The notes beneath the pieces were generated by a model, which did not search any database, was not told where the DNA came from, and saw nothing but the letters and a program-made list of their open reading frames with translations. A program made the position numbers and the translations under genes. 64,000 bases of DNA from Pseudomonadota bacterium (GTDB lineage: Bacteria; Pseudomonadota; Alphaproteobacteria; Rhizobiales; Beijerinckiaceae): assembly GCA_020161575.1 (NCBI GenBank), contig JAIUNR010000001.1, forward strand, positions 1-64,000, written 5' to 3'. Shown piece by piece: positions 17,408 through 26,751 of the stretch (positions are counted from its first letter, which is position 1; each line of letters begins with the position of its first letter).

Positions 17408-17853
17408 CGGATTCCGTGCTTCCGAAATTGCAGGCGGTTCTCTTCGTCTGTTCGATGAACGCCGTGCGATCACCCATGGCTGAGGCCCTGACCCGGATGC
17501 GCTATGGCAAGCGGATCTACGTTGATTCCGCCGGCTTGCGGAAACTCGATCGCGATCCTTTCATGCTGGCTGTCCTGCGCGAGATCGGCGTTGATTTCGA
17601 GGGGGATGAACCGCGCAATCTCGAAGAAGTGGATTGCGAGGCTTTTGATCTCGTCATCGCGCTGTCGGGAGAGGCGCATCAGCGCGCCGCGACGCTGCTG
17701 CGCGCGACCGCGGTGGAACTCCTGCATTGGCCGATCGAGGATGCGACGCAGGCAGGCGGCACACGCGACCAACGCATCGAAGCCTATCGCCGGGTGCGCG
17801 ATGCGCTGGATGCGCGCATCCGAGCCGAGATAGGCGCAAGGCTGCCGGCTTGA
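17404..17853 (+). CDS. Low molecular weight protein tyrosine phosphatase-like protein
   Basis: The P-loop CSMNAVRS (Cys16 to Arg22 from the GTG start) fits the CX5R signature of LMW phosphatases and ArsC-type arsenate reductases, and SPMAEAL continues the helix. The general-acid loop normally read as DP is WPIEDAT here, with Asp but no following Pro. The 149-residue length fits. The GTG at 17404 overlaps the UPF0262 stop. It could be a phosphotyrosine phosphatase or an arsenate reductase relative; context favours the former. It ends the hisD group. Confidence 0.88.
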   Translation: MTDSVLPKLQAVLFVCSMNAVRSPMAEALTRMRYGKRIYVDSAGLRKLDRDPFMLAVLREIGVDFEGDEPRNLEEVDCEAFDLVIALSGEAHQRAATLLRATAVELLHWPIEDATQAGGTRDQRIEAYRRVRDALDARIRAEIGARLPA

Positions 17854-17882
17854 GAGGCGCCCGCGCTCCCGCGGGTTCATCT

Positions 17883-19238
17883 TCAGCCGGTTGCCAGATC
17901 CACCAGCAATTTCACGTTCAGCGCGATGATGATCGCTGCGATGACGCTCGCTGCGACAGTCAGCCAGCGCGGGGCGACGAGCGCGCCCATCTTCCTGCGC
18001 GAGGCGGTGAACATCACCAGCGGCACGATGGCGAAGGGGAGCTGGAAGGAAAGGATCACTTGGCTGAGGATGAGCAGCTTCGCCGTCTGCCCCTCGCCGT
18101 AGAGGATGGTGACGGCGATGGCGGGAACAATGGCGACCATCCGTGTCACGAGACGCCGCATCCATGCCGGCAGGCGGATGTCGATGAAGCCTTCCATGAC
18201 GATCTGGCCCGCCATGGTTGCAGTGACGGTGGAATTGAGCCCGCAGCAGAGCAGGGCGATCGCGAACAGCGTCGGCGCGATGGAAGCCCCCAGCAGCGGT
18301 GCCAGCAATTCATGCGCGCGCGCCAGCTCTGATACTTCGGTCTGCCCGGTCTTGTGGAATGTCGCGGCCGCGAGAATGAGGATCGAGGCGTTGATCGTGA
18401 GCGCGAACATCAGCGCGAGGGTGGAATCCAGTGTCGCGTATTTCAGCGCCTGTTTCTTCTCCGGCAGCGTATCGCCATAAGCGCGGGTCTGCACGATGCC
18501 GGAATGGAGGTAGAGATTATGCGGCATCACCGTGGCGCCGATGATGCCGAGCGCGAGATAGAGCATGTTCGGATTGGTGATCACATCCGTGGTTGGGGCG
18601 AAACCGCGGATCACCTCGCCCCAATGCGGATCGGCAAGCGCGATCTGAACGGCGAAACAGAGCGCGATCACGCCAAGCAGGGCGATGATGATCGCCTCGA
18701 TCCAGCGAAAACCCTTGTTTTGCAGCCACAGGATCAGGAAGACATCGAAGGCGGTGATCAGGACGCCGAGTTCGAGCGGGATCTTGAACAGCAGGTTGAG
18801 CGCGATGGCGGTGCCGATCACTTCCGCAAGATCCGTCGCGCAGATCGCGAGTTCCGCGAAAAGCCAGAGCGGCCAGGATACCCAGCGCGGATAGGCATCG
18901 CGGCAGGCCTGGGCGAGATCGCGCCGCGTGGCGATGGCGAGGCGCGCGCAAAGCGCCTGCAGGATGATCGCCATGATGTTGGAGACAAGCGCGACCACGA
19001 GGAGCGTGTAGCCGAACTGCGCGCCACCCGCGAGCGAGGTCGCCCAATTGCCGGGGTCCATATAGCCTACGGCGACCAGATAGCCCGGTCCCAGAAAGGC
19101 AAGAAAACGCCGCCATGGCGTCGCGCCGTTGACCGGAATGGAGCGGAAAACCTCCATGAGCGAAGGCGCGCTCCCTGATTGCCGCCAGCCGGATTCCGGG
19201 GAGCTCTGCATCTCTTCCATTCCTGCGCGTGGTGTCAT
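17883..19238 (-). CDS. mntH: Nramp family divalent metal transporter (manganese uptake)
   Basis: MntH imports Mn2+ (and Fe2+) with protons across the inner membrane. The product has about eleven membrane helices, the metal-site motif DPGN in [11 protein letters not shown] (about residue 60) and the TM6 motif MPHNLYLHS (about residue 237). A perfect Fur/Mur-type palindrome lies only three bases before ATG 19238. That leaves no room for a ribosome site, so the real start may be ATG 19220 or 19211, the latter with GGAA upstream. The longest form is 451 residues; the extra N-terminus is hydrophilic. Confidence 0.95.
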   Translation of the reverse strand: MTPRAGMEEMQSSPESGWRQSGSAPSLMEVFRSIPVNGATPWRRFLAFLGPGYLVAVGYMDPGNWATSLAGGAQFGYTLLVVALVSNIMAIILQALCARLAIATRRDLAQACRDAYPRWVSWPLWLFAELAICATDLAEVIGTAIALNLLFKIPLELGVLITAFDVFLILWLQNKGFRWIEAIIIALLGVIALCFAVQIALADPHWGEVIRGFAPTTDVITNPNMLYLALGIIGATVMPHNLYLHSGIVQTRAYGDTLPEKKQALKYATLDSTLALMFALTINASILILAAATFHKTGQTEVSELARAHELLAPLLGASIAPTLFAIALLCCGLNSTVTATMAGQIVMEGFIDIRLPAWMRRLVTRMVAIVPAIAVTILYGEGQTAKLLILSQVILSFQLPFAIVPLVMFTASRRKMGALVAPRWLTVAASVIAAIIIALNVKLLVDLATG

Positions 19239-19240
19239 TT

Positions 19241-19257
19241 ATGCAAATGATTTGCAT
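19241..19257. promoter_or_regulatory. Mur/Fur-type operator of mntH
   Basis: ATGCAAAT-G-ATTTGCAT is a perfect 8-1-8 palindrome, followed by a further TTTGCATTTG half-site. Alphaproteobacterial Mur (a Fur homologue sensing Mn2+) binds TGCAAAT-type repeats at mntH promoters, so manganese repression of mntH is the natural inference. Confidence 0.85.
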
Positions 19258-19592
19258 TTGCATTTGTACGGCATCCCGGATTTGCAGTCAATCCGACATG
19301 TATATCTCCTTTGAGGAGGGGCATTTTCCGCGCGCAATTGATGATGCCTCAACGAAATCGTGCATTTGGGGGCGCTTTACCTAATATTGAAGATTAATTA
19401 TAAACTAAAAAACATAGTAAATAAAAAACTAACAAGCATAAATGTGATTATAAACTAACATGCTTTATGTTTTTTATGACTGTTCATTGGCGCAAAGCGC
19501 ATAGTTATTTTTTTGTTAGGCATTTACTGTGATTATTAACCTGCTCCCGAGCGCTGGATGCGCGCCTTTCGAGGTGAGCCAGGAGAATTTTG
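19258..19592 (+). promoter_or_regulatory. AT-rich leader of the RTX gene
   Basis: No gene is visible. From about 19380 to 19490 the sequence is strikingly AT-rich for this genome and carries the direct repeat ATTATAAACTAA at 19397-19408 and 19447-19458, 50 bp apart. CATAAA and TTTATG motifs between and after the repeats could pair. AT-rich promoters of surface-protein genes in this group are often silenced by MucR/Ros proteins; that is inference. AGGAGA at 19581-19586 is the ribosome site of the next gene. Confidence 0.5.
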
Positions 19593-22500
19593 ATGACCAG
19601 AATTATCAATGGGATTGTAACGGGAACTGCCGGCGATGATGTGATCGATCTGGCTAATTATCTGAATTCCCCAGCGCAGGCCGGGACCGAGATGCGCTCT
19701 GATGGCGGCAATGGCGACGACCGGATCGAGGGGACCGCGCTCAACGACCTGATGAATGGTGGCGCCGGGAATGACACGCTCAATGGCGGCGACGGCAACA
19801 ACAACATCGATGGCGGCGACGGTAACGACACGATCTGGGTAACGGGCGGCAACAATTGGCTGTCAGGCGGAAACGGGAACGATGTTGTTACAGGCGCGGC
19901 GGGCAACGATCATCTTTTCGGTGATGCCGGCAATGATACGCTCAAGGGGGGGGCAGGGGTCGATACGCTCGACGGCGGAGCGGGAAACGATGTCTTCCTG
20001 CTGACGGGCGATGCGAACGATCCGGCTTTCAGTCATTCGGGCGGGGGCACGAGCTATTATCGCGGAACATCGAGCGGGCAGGATGATCTTTACGTCGGGG
20101 ATGAAGGGCTGGATACTTTGCGCGCGGAAAGCGCCAATCTGACGCTCGTGCTCAAGGAGGCGGCGCATCTCAAGCAGGATGGGATCGAGACGCTCGCAGG
20201 CGCGGCCGGGGGTGGTTTCCGCGTCGCCGTGACAGGCGAGGGGCCGCAGGATTTCACGGCTATCCGCCTCGACGAGGTCATGCTCGATTTCGGCGATGGC
20301 GATGACATCATCACCGGCTCTTCGGCCAACCAGCTTGTCGATACCGATGGCAACGGCACTGGCGACACCAGCAACCTGGCAACCGGCAATGATGTTATCG
20401 AAGGGGGTACGGGCCTTGATACCGTACGATACAATGCCAACTTCGATCCCGCACGATACTCGATCAGCCTGGTCGAGAATGGCAGGATACGCGTGCAGGA
20501 TACCTACGCCGCCGATGGCGATACCGGCACGGATATCCTGACCGGAATCGAGCGTATTGCCTTCAACGATCGTGTGTTTTCCTTCCTGCCGGCGAGTGTG
20601 CAGGACGACGATGCCGCTAATGGCCATGACGGAATCGTCTCCGAGAACGCGGTAAACGGCGCGGGTGTCGGGGTGGATCTCAGCACGGTGGTCAGCCCCG
20701 ATCTTCTGGGGATCGCGCCTGGTGCCACGGCTTCTTACCGTCTGACCAACGATGCCGGCGGACGGTTTGTCATCGACCCCGCGACAGGCCGCGTCAGCGT
20801 GGCGAATGCGGATCTGCTTGATTACGAGACCACGCCCGAGATCAATGGCGGACCCGATCGAGGTTTCCCCATTGTGGTGGAGGTGGATACGGGCGGGTTC
20901 AAGCTCCAGAAAACCGTCACCATCCTGATCTCGGACGGCAATGATCGCCCCGATGCAATCAGTGATGCCGATACGAATTTCGACTACGTGATGGAAGGCG
21001 TCCCGACCGGCACACTGGTTGGGCTGACCGCGCAAGCGGAGGATTCCAACCCCGGCGATACCTTCACCTATTCGTTGGTGGACAATGCCGGCGGTCGCTT
21101 CCAGATCGATCCGGCCACGGGGGTCGTCTCCGTTCTCAACGGTGCGCTGCTCGATTACGAAACGGCGTCCAGCCATAATATCAAGATCCGCGCGACCGAT
21201 AGCGGCGGGCTGTTCAAGGATCAGGTCTACACGATTTATCTGGCTGATTTTGTGGATGATTCCATCGTCGACAGCGATTGGTCCACCCCGGAATGGGTGC
21301 GCGAAGGCGCGGCCAATGGCACCTATACCGGCGTCACGGCTTCCGCCGTCTCGGCGATCGGCGGCACCATGACCTACTCGCTGACGGACAATGCCGGCGG
21401 GCGTTTCCAGATCGATCCTGCCACGGGGCGCATCACCGTGCTCGACGGTACGAAACTGGATTACGAGAGCAATCAATGGTGGGATGTAAAAGTCCGTGCT
21501 TTTGACGGCGCCGTTGCGACCGAGCAGGTCTTCACGATCTATCTTGAGGATTTCACCGAGGATTCCATCACCGACAGCGATTGGTCGACGCCGGAATGGG
21601 TGCGCGAAGGCGCCGCCAACGGCACCTATGCCGGCGTGACGGCCTCCGCCGTTTCCGCGACCGGACGTCCGATGGTGTATTCGCTCGTCGATGACGCCGG
21701 CGGGCGGTTCCAGATCGATGCGGCGACGGGCCGCATCACCGTGCTTGATGGTACGAAGCTGGATTACGAGAGCCAGCCATCATGGGATGTGCGGGTCCGT
21801 GCTTCGGATGGTCTGACGATCACCGAGCAGGTTTTCTCGATCAATCTCGAGGATTTCAGCGAGGATTCCATTGTCGACAGCGATTGGTCGACGCCGGAAT
21901 CCGTGCGCGAAGGCGCCGCCAGCGGCACCTATACCGGCGTGACGGCCTCCGCCGTTTCCGCGACCGGGCGTCCGGTGGTATATTCGCTCGTCGATGACGC
22001 GGATGGCCGCTTCCAGATCGACCCGGCAACCGGCCGCATCACGGTGCTTGACGGCACGAAGCTGGATTACGAGAGCCAGCCATCATGGGATGTGCGGGTC
22101 CGTGCTTCAGATGGTCTGACGATCACCGAGCAGGTTTTCTCGATCAATCTCGAGGATTTCAGCGAGGACATTCCGGTTGATTCAGATGCCACCGTCGAAA
22201 ACGGGGTCGATGAAAACGCCGCGGCGGGCGCTTATACCGGCATCACGGCCAATGCCGTCTCTGCCCTGGGCCGCGCGATGACATACTCGCTGATAGCCGA
22301 TGCGGAAGGGCGTTTCCAGATCGATGCAGTGACCGGGCGGGTTACCGTGCGCGACGGAACCAGGCTTGATCACGAGGCGCAGCAATATTTGGAGATTACC
22401 GTCCGCGCCTGGGACGGCGTTACCTATGCCGACCAGAGCTTCCGGATCGACATCCGGGATGTCGCTCTGGAGAGCTGGAGGGGAACGACTGGACGAGATA

Positions 22501-24023
22501 CCTATACCGTAACCGGGCTTGGCGAATGGACGCTCGACGGCCTTGCCGGCAATGATGTCCTGACCGGCAATGATGGCGCCAATGTCACCTTCATCGGCGG
22601 AACCGGCAACGATACGCTGACCGGCCGGAACGGGAACGATGTCTTCCGGTATACCGGTGGTTCAGGCGGCATGGATATTGTCGATGGCGGCGCTGGTTAC
22701 GACGTTATCGAAGCAACCGCGAACAATACGACAATCGGCCTCGCTTCCATTGCAGATATCGAGAAGATAACAAGCGGCGGCTTTGCCAATGTGAGGCTCC
22801 AGCTCGGCAATGGTGACGATGTCATCGACTCGAACGCGATCGTCCTCGAGGGTATTGCGGTCATCCGCGCCGGCGCCGGCAACGATACGATTATTGGCAC
22901 GGCTGCCAATGACAGTCTTGTTGGTGAGGATGGTAACGACACCCTCTATGGCGGTAACGGCAACAACCATCTCAACGGCGGAAGAGGCGACGATACAATC
23001 GTCGGGGGCGACGGCTACGATTGGATCGAGGGTGGCGCTGGCGCAGACCGGATCGATGGTGGTGGCACTCATGGGCATATCCTGTTCGCGGGTTCGCTCG
23101 CTGGCGTGAACGTCAACCTGACAACCGGCACGGGCTCCGGTGCCGACGCGCAGGGCGATACCTATGTCAATGTCCAGCACGTCAATGGCTCGGCTTTCGG
23201 GGATATCCTTACGGGAGATGGGGGAGCGAACACGCTTTCCGGCGAGCGTGGAGACGACACGCTTATGGGACTCGGTGGGGATGACACCCTTAATGGGGGC
23301 GATGGCAATGACCGTCTGGAAGGGGGTTCTGGCAACAACCGGCTCAATGGCGGGAATGGCGATGATGTGATCATCGGCGGCAATGGCAACGACTGGATCG
23401 AGGGTGGTGCCGGTGCCGATCGGATCGATGGCGGTGGTACTCATGGGCATATCCTGTTCGCCGGTTCTCTCGCCGGCGTGAACGTCAATCTTGCAACCGG
23501 TACGGGTTCCGGGGGTGACGCGCAGGGCGATACCTATGTCAATGTCCAGCATGTCGATGGTTCTGCCTTCGGGGATATCTTGACCGGAGATGGCGGCGCG
23601 AACACGCTTTTTGGCCTTGGAGGCAATGATGTAATTCATGGCGGCGGCGGCGATGATCGCCTCGCCGGTGGGAACGGGGCCGATCAGATGCGTGGCGATG
23701 CGGGCCACGATGTCTTCGACTTCAACGCGATCGGCGAGAGCAATGTGGGTGCGCTTTCCGACATTATTCTCGACTTCACCAGAGGGCAGGACAAGATCGA
23801 TGTGACAACCATCGACGCCAATGCCGGGCTTGCTGGCAATCAGAACTTCGCCTTCGTCGGCACAGGCGCCTTCACCGGAACTGCAGGCCAGCTACGCTAT
23901 GATACCACCGCGGGCGACGGTTTCACCCACATCTTCGGCGATGTGAATGGTGATGGCGTCGCGGATTTTGAAATCCGCCTTCAGGGCAACTACACGCTCA
24001 CCGCAACCGATTTCATACTCTAG
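19593..24023 (+). CDS. Giant RTX calcium-binding protein with six cadherin-like repeats
   Basis: This 1476-residue acidic protein has no signal peptide and is probably exported by a type I system through its C-terminus. Order: RTX nonapeptide repeats (GGxGxDxxx; about 13-137); a spacer; six cadherin-like repeats of about 101 residues (about 342-960) sharing YSLxxDAGGRFQIDxATGR and LDYE; RTX repeats again (about 973-1370); and a serralysin-type tail with DIILDFTRGQDKID near the end. Ca2+ should fold both repeat types. Repeats 3, 4 and 5 start exactly 303 bp apart (21258, 21561, 21864). No protease or lipase motif is seen, so an adhesin or biofilm/surface role is the best guess. ATG 19593 follows AGGAGA. 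No secretion genes are in the window. Confidence 0.9.
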   Translation: MTRIINGIVTGTAGDDVIDLANYLNSPAQAGTEMRSDGGNGDDRIEGTALNDLMNGGAGNDTLNGGDGNNNIDGGDGNDTIWVTGGNNWLSGGNGNDVVTGAAGNDHLFGDAGNDTLKGGAGVDTLDGGAGNDVFLLTGDANDPAFSHSGGGTSYYRGTSSGQDDLYVGDEGLDTLRAESANLTLVLKEAAHLKQDGIETLAGAAGGGFRVAVTGEGPQDFTAIRLDEVMLDFGDGDDIITGSSANQLVDTDGNGTGDTSNLATGNDVIEGGTGLDTVRYNANFDPARYSISLVENGRIRVQDTYAADGDTGTDILTGIERIAFNDRVFSFLPASVQDDDAANGHDGIVSENAVNGAGVGVDLSTVVSPDLLGIAPGATASYRLTNDAGGRFVIDPATGRVSVANADLLDYETTPEINGGPDRGFPIVVEVDTGGFKLQKTVTILISDGNDRPDAISDADTNFDYVMEGVPTGTLVGLTAQAEDSNPGDTFTYSLVDNAGGRFQIDPATGVVSVLNGALLDYETASSHNIKIRATDSGGLFKDQVYTIYLADFVDDSIVDSDWSTPEWVREGAANGTYTGVTASAVSAIGGTMTYSLTDNAGGRFQIDPATGRITVLDGTKLDYESNQWWDVKVRAFDGAVATEQVFTIYLEDFTEDSITDSDWSTPEWVREGAANGTYAGVTASAVSATGRPMVYSLVDDAGGRFQIDAATGRITVLDGTKLDYESQPSWDVRVRASDGLTITEQVFSINLEDFSEDSIVDSDWSTPESVREGAASGTYTGVTASAVSATGRPVVYSLVDDADGRFQIDPATGRITVLDGTKLDYESQPSWDVRVRASDGLTITEQVFSINLEDFSEDIPVDSDATVENGVDENAAAGAYTGITANAVSALGRAMTYSLIADAEGRFQIDAVTGRVTVRDGTRLDHEAQQYLEITVRAWDGVTYADQSFRIDIRDVALESWRGTTGRDTYTVTGLGEWTLDGLAGNDVLTGNDGANVTFIGGTGNDTLTGRNGNDVFRYTGGSGGMDIVDGGAGYDVIEATANNTTIGLASIADIEKITSGGFANVRLQLGNGDDVIDSNAIVLEGIAVIRAGAGNDTIIGTAANDSLVGEDGNDTLYGGNGNNHLNGGRGDDTIVGGDGYDWIEGGAGADRIDGGGTHGHILFAGSLAGVNVNLTTGTGSGADAQGDTYVNVQHVNGSAFGDILTGDGGANTLSGERGDDTLMGLGGDDTLNGGDGNDRLEGGSGNNRLNGGNGDDVIIGGNGNDWIEGGAGADRIDGGGTHGHILFAGSLAGVNVNLATGTGSGGDAQGDTYVNVQHVDGSAFGDILTGDGGANTLFGLGGNDVIHGGGGDDRLAGGNGADQMRGDAGHDVFDFNAIGESNVGALSDIILDFTRGQDKIDVTTIDANAGLAGNQNFAFVGTGAFTGTAGQLRYDTTAGDGFTHIFGDVNGDGVADFEIRLQGNYTLTATDFIL
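21258..22166 (+). repeat. Three tandem 303-bp cadherin-like repeats
   Basis: Units begin at 21258, 21561 and 21864, each starting GATTCCAT and coding 101 residues. Units 2 and 3 are almost identical at the DNA level. Their last 110 or so bases, from the LDYESQPSWDV codons on, differ at a single position that I can see. This points to recent duplication or gene conversion. Confidence 0.9.
23019..23610 (+). repeat. Duplicated RTX block, offset 372 bp
   Basis: A block of about 75 codons starting WIEGGAGADRIDGGG occurs at 23022 and again at 23394, exactly 124 codons apart. The two protein copies differ at only a few positions. The block includes the non-RTX insert HGHILFAGSLAGVNVNL. Confidence 0.9.
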
Positions 24024-24050
24024 AAGCAAACCCAACTAGGGACGCCTGAA

Positions 24051-24094
24051 ACGGGTCCGCTCCTCCCAGAGGAACGGGCCCGTATCCATTTTTG
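24051..24094 (+). terminator. Hairpin after the RTX gene
   Basis: ACGGGTCCG (24051-24059) pairs with CGGGCCCGT (24075-24083), nine base pairs with one G-U, followed by a short T-rich stretch. It is a probable intrinsic terminator of the RTX gene. Confidence 0.6.
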
Positions 24095-24141
24095 AGGTAG
24101 CGTGGCCATAGGGCGAGAGAAGCGGAATGCTACGCTACATC

Positions 24142-24166
24142 CCCGGTCCGCAAGGACGGGTTTTTT
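24142..24166 (+). terminator. Second terminator after the RTX gene
   Basis: CCCGGTCC-GCAA-GGAC-GGG forms a stem with one bulge, followed by T6 (24161-24166). This is the stronger of the two plus-strand hairpins. Confidence 0.75.
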
Positions 24167-24221
24167 ATGGATGCAATGCTGGGGTTTTGTGATCCGGGCT
24201 GCCCTCCATTTGGCGCCCAAC

Positions 24222-24248
24222 AAAAAAGCGCGGCTTGCGCCGCGCTTT
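24222..24248 (-). terminator. Terminator of the outer-membrane barrel gene
   Basis: AAAGCGCGGC (24225-24234) pairs perfectly with GCCGCGCTTT (24239-24248) around a four-base loop. On the minus strand a T6 run follows. It lies 25 bp beyond the stop of the convergent barrel gene. Confidence 0.9.
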
Positions 24249-24272
24249 CGAAAACGCCGGAAATGTTTCGGA

Positions 24273-25088
24273 TCAGTATTTGCGGACCAGCGGGCCCGGC
24301 ATGAAGCTCGGCGCTGCATCCGCGAACATATAACGCAGGCCAACCTTCACATCATGCGAGGCAAGGCCGCGAATGCGCACATTGTAGGGGCAGGCGCCCG
24401 CGCAGGTCACCCGACCGCCATCGACATTGCCGATATGCAGGTAGCGATACGCGACTTCCGCCTTGAGATTGGCGGTGAGATCGTAGCCGAAACCGGCATG
24501 GAGTGCCCAGGCCATGCGCGTCTGCGTCTTGGAGGGGCCTGTGCCGTTGAGGGCGCCGCCGGCATTGAGCTGGTAATCGTTGGTGCGCCCCATCGTCATC
24601 GAGGCGAAACCGATGCCTGCGCCGAGGAACGGCGTGATCCGGTGCCAGGTGCCGAGATCGACATAGGCGTTGGCGAGACCGACGAACCCGCCCACAGTGC
24701 CGGTGATGAGGTTCGATTGCGGCGGCGTGAATACATCCACATGCCGGTGCTTGGTGTGGAAGCGGTATTCCGCCGTGATGTCGCCGCGCAGGAAGGAATT
24801 GACCTGGTAACCGGCGCCAACACCCACAAAGGCCGTGCCGTTCACCGAGCTGCTCAGGGTAGAAAGTCCCACAACCGGCGGCAGCGTGACGATGCGCGAA
24901 TGATCGTAAAGGCCAACGCCGATATCGCCACGCAGATAGAAGCCACTCGTGGATTCGAGCGCCGGCGGCGGCATCATGGGCGGGGGCGGCGGCGGAGACA
25001 TCATGTCCGCGGCGCTGGCACCGAGGCCGCTTCCTGCGAGCGCGAGCATTGCCAGCCCGGCACCGCGGAACGAATTCAAGCTCAGCAT
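24273..25088 (-). CDS. Outer membrane beta-barrel protein (Omp25/31-like)
   Basis: This 271-residue protein of the Omp_b-brl/porin type is common on the surface of Rhizobiales. A signal peptide ends at ASAA-DM (about residue 27), followed by a poly-proline, methionine stretch (PPPPPPMMPPP). Alternating hydrophobic strands follow, beginning GFYLRGDIGVGLYD and ending in strand DVKVGLRYMF with a C-terminal tail. ATG 25088 has AAGGAA eight bases upstream; ATG 25103 would place that site inside the coding region. It is monocistronic with its own terminator. Structural rather than enzymatic role. Confidence 0.88.
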   Translation of the reverse strand: MLSLNSFRGAGLAMLALAGSGLGASAADMMSPPPPPPMMPPPALESTSGFYLRGDIGVGLYDHSRIVTLPPVVGLSTLSSSVNGTAFVGVGAGYQVNSFLRGDITAEYRFHTKHRHVDVFTPPQSNLITGTVGGFVGLANAYVDLGTWHRITPFLGAGIGFASMTMGRTNDYQLNAGGALNGTGPSKTQTRMAWALHAGFGYDLTANLKAEVAYRYLHIGNVDGGRVTCAGACPYNVRIRGLASHDVKVGLRYMFADAAPSFMPGPLVRKY

Positions 25089-25241
25089 GTCATGTTCCTT
25101 CATGCATGTCAGGCCGGACTGATACCGGCCGCAATTCCACGGGAAGGAGCATGGCAGAGCGAGGTTAAGGTCAGCTTAACCCTAAAAAATAACGCTAATA
25201 CAGAGTGAAAAGTTGGCGCCCCGATGGGGCGTTCTTGAGGG

Positions 25242-26582
25242 TCAGGCCGCTTTCGCGATCGCCGCGATCACGTCGTCGACGATACTCTCGACCAGCTTGC
25301 GATCGTCGCCCTCGGCCATGACCCGGATGACGGGCTCGGTGCCAGAGGGGCGAATGACCAGACGGCCCTTGTTGCCGAGCTTGGCCCGCAGCTTCTCGAT
25401 TTGTCCGGCGACCTTCTCGTCCTTCAGAGGCTGCCCGCCTTTGGTCTGGACGTTCTTGAGAACCTGCGGCAAGGGCTCGAAGCGATGGCAGATTTCGCTC
25501 ACAGGCTTCGCCTCGTTACGCACGGCGGCAAGGATCTGGAGCGCGGCGACGAGCCCGTCGCCCGTCGTCGAGTAATCCGAGAGGATGATATGGCCGGATT
25601 GCTCGCCGCCCATGTTGAACCCGTGCTCACGCATATGTTCGAGAACATAGCGATCGCCCACGGCGGTGCGGGCGAGCGAAAGGCCAAGCCCTTCGAGATG
25701 GCGCTCCAGCCCGAGGTTGGACATGATGGTCGCGACAATGCCGGGTTTCGAAAGCCGCCCCTCGCGATGCCAGCTTTCCGCCACCACCGCCATGAGCTGG
25801 TCACCGTCGACGATCTGGCCCTTTTCGTCGATGATGATGACGCGATCGGCGTCGCCATCGAGCGCGATGCCGATATCGGCGCGCATCTCGCGCACCTTCT
25901 GCTGCAGGGTCTGGGGCGCGGTAGAGCCGACGTCGCGGTTGATGTTGAACCCGTCCGGCTCGTTGCCGATGGTGATCACCTCGGCGCCCAGCTCCCACAA
26001 GGCTTCGGGCGCGACGCGGTAGGCGGCGCCATTGGCGCAGTCGAGCACGATGCGCATGCCGTCGAGGGCGAGCGCCTTGGGCAGGGCTCGTTTGGCGAAT
26101 TCGATATAGCGGGCATGAACGCCCTCGATCCGCTTGGCCCGGCCGAGATCGCGCGAGCCGGCAAGCGAGATGGAAGCGGAGGGCTCGATCAGCGCCTCGA
26201 TCGCCAGTTCGATCTCGTCGGAGAGCTTGTAGCCATCCGGGCCGAACAGCTTGATGCCGTTATCCTCGTAAGGGTTGTGCGAGGCGGAGATCATCACGCC
26301 GAGATCGGCGCGCATCGAGCGGGTAAGCATGGCCACGGCGGGGGTCGGCATCGGGCCGAGCAGCATCACGTCCATGCCCACGGAGAGGAAGCCGGCGGTC
26401 AGCGCCGTCTCGATCATGTAGCCGGATAGGCGGGTATCCTTGCCGATCACGACCCGGTGGCGATGTTCGCCGCGATGGAAGATCTGGCCTGCGGCCTGCC
26501 CGACGCGCAGGGCGAGTTCCGGCGTGATCTTTACGTTCGCGCGACCGCGAATGCCATCGGTGCCGAAAAACTTGCGTGTCAT
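25242..26582 (-). CDS. glmM: Phosphoglucosamine mutase
   Basis: GlmM interconverts glucosamine-6-phosphate and glucosamine-1-phosphate for UDP-GlcNAc synthesis. The phospho-serine loop is [12 protein letters not shown] (Ser about 100), the Mg loop is DGDADR, and the sugar-specificity loop is GGEQSGH. The C-terminal phosphate-binding [12 protein letters not shown] is intact. At 446 residues it matches the family. It lies 170 bp downstream of ftsH in the same direction, but a terminator-like hairpin separates them, so it may have its own promoter. Confidence 0.98.
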   Translation of the reverse strand: MTRKFFGTDGIRGRANVKITPELALRVGQAAGQIFHRGEHRHRVVIGKDTRLSGYMIETALTAGFLSVGMDVMLLGPMPTPAVAMLTRSMRADLGVMISASHNPYEDNGIKLFGPDGYKLSDEIELAIEALIEPSASISLAGSRDLGRAKRIEGVHARYIEFAKRALPKALALDGMRIVLDCANGAAYRVAPEALWELGAEVITIGNEPDGFNINRDVGSTAPQTLQQKVREMRADIGIALDGDADRVIIIDEKGQIVDGDQLMAVVAESWHREGRLSKPGIVATIMSNLGLERHLEGLGLSLARTAVGDRYVLEHMREHGFNMGGEQSGHIILSDYSTTGDGLVAALQILAAVRNEAKPVSEICHRFEPLPQVLKNVQTKGGQPLKDEKVAGQIEKLRAKLGNKGRLVIRPSGTEPVIRVMAEGDDRKLVESIVDDVIAAIAKAA

Positions 26583-26703
26583 GAAATCACCCCTTCAATA
26601 CAGAATGTGGTGCAGCAAGCGGCGTTGCAAGGCAAGAAAAAGCCGTGTTGCAGGAAAACAGGAGCTTAACCGGGCGCGACTGGCGGGGCATGCGTGCCAA
26701 AAG

Positions 26704-26728
26704 AAAAGCAGCCCGAAGGCTGCTTTTT
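26704..26728 (-). terminator. Terminator after ftsH
   Basis: AAAAGCAGCC and GGCTGCTTTT flank a CGAA loop, a perfect ten-pair stem that could work on both strands. It lies 24 bp beyond the ftsH stop. Confidence 0.85.
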
Positions 26729-26751
26729 CGATTTCCGGGGATTTCCGCTGC

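Noticed and set aside
19394..19408. CtrA box in the RTX leader
   Set aside because: TTAA-N7-CTAA is one base off TTAA-N7-TTAA, and such near matches are expected in AT-rich DNA.
19863..21476. Minus-strand frame of 537 codons opposite the RTX gene
   Set aside because: Repetitive, biased codons on the coding strand leave the opposite strand open. The plus-strand product has clear repeat domains.
21258..22166. CRISPR array
   Set aside because: The repeats are 303 bp, in frame and coding, with no short spacer pattern.
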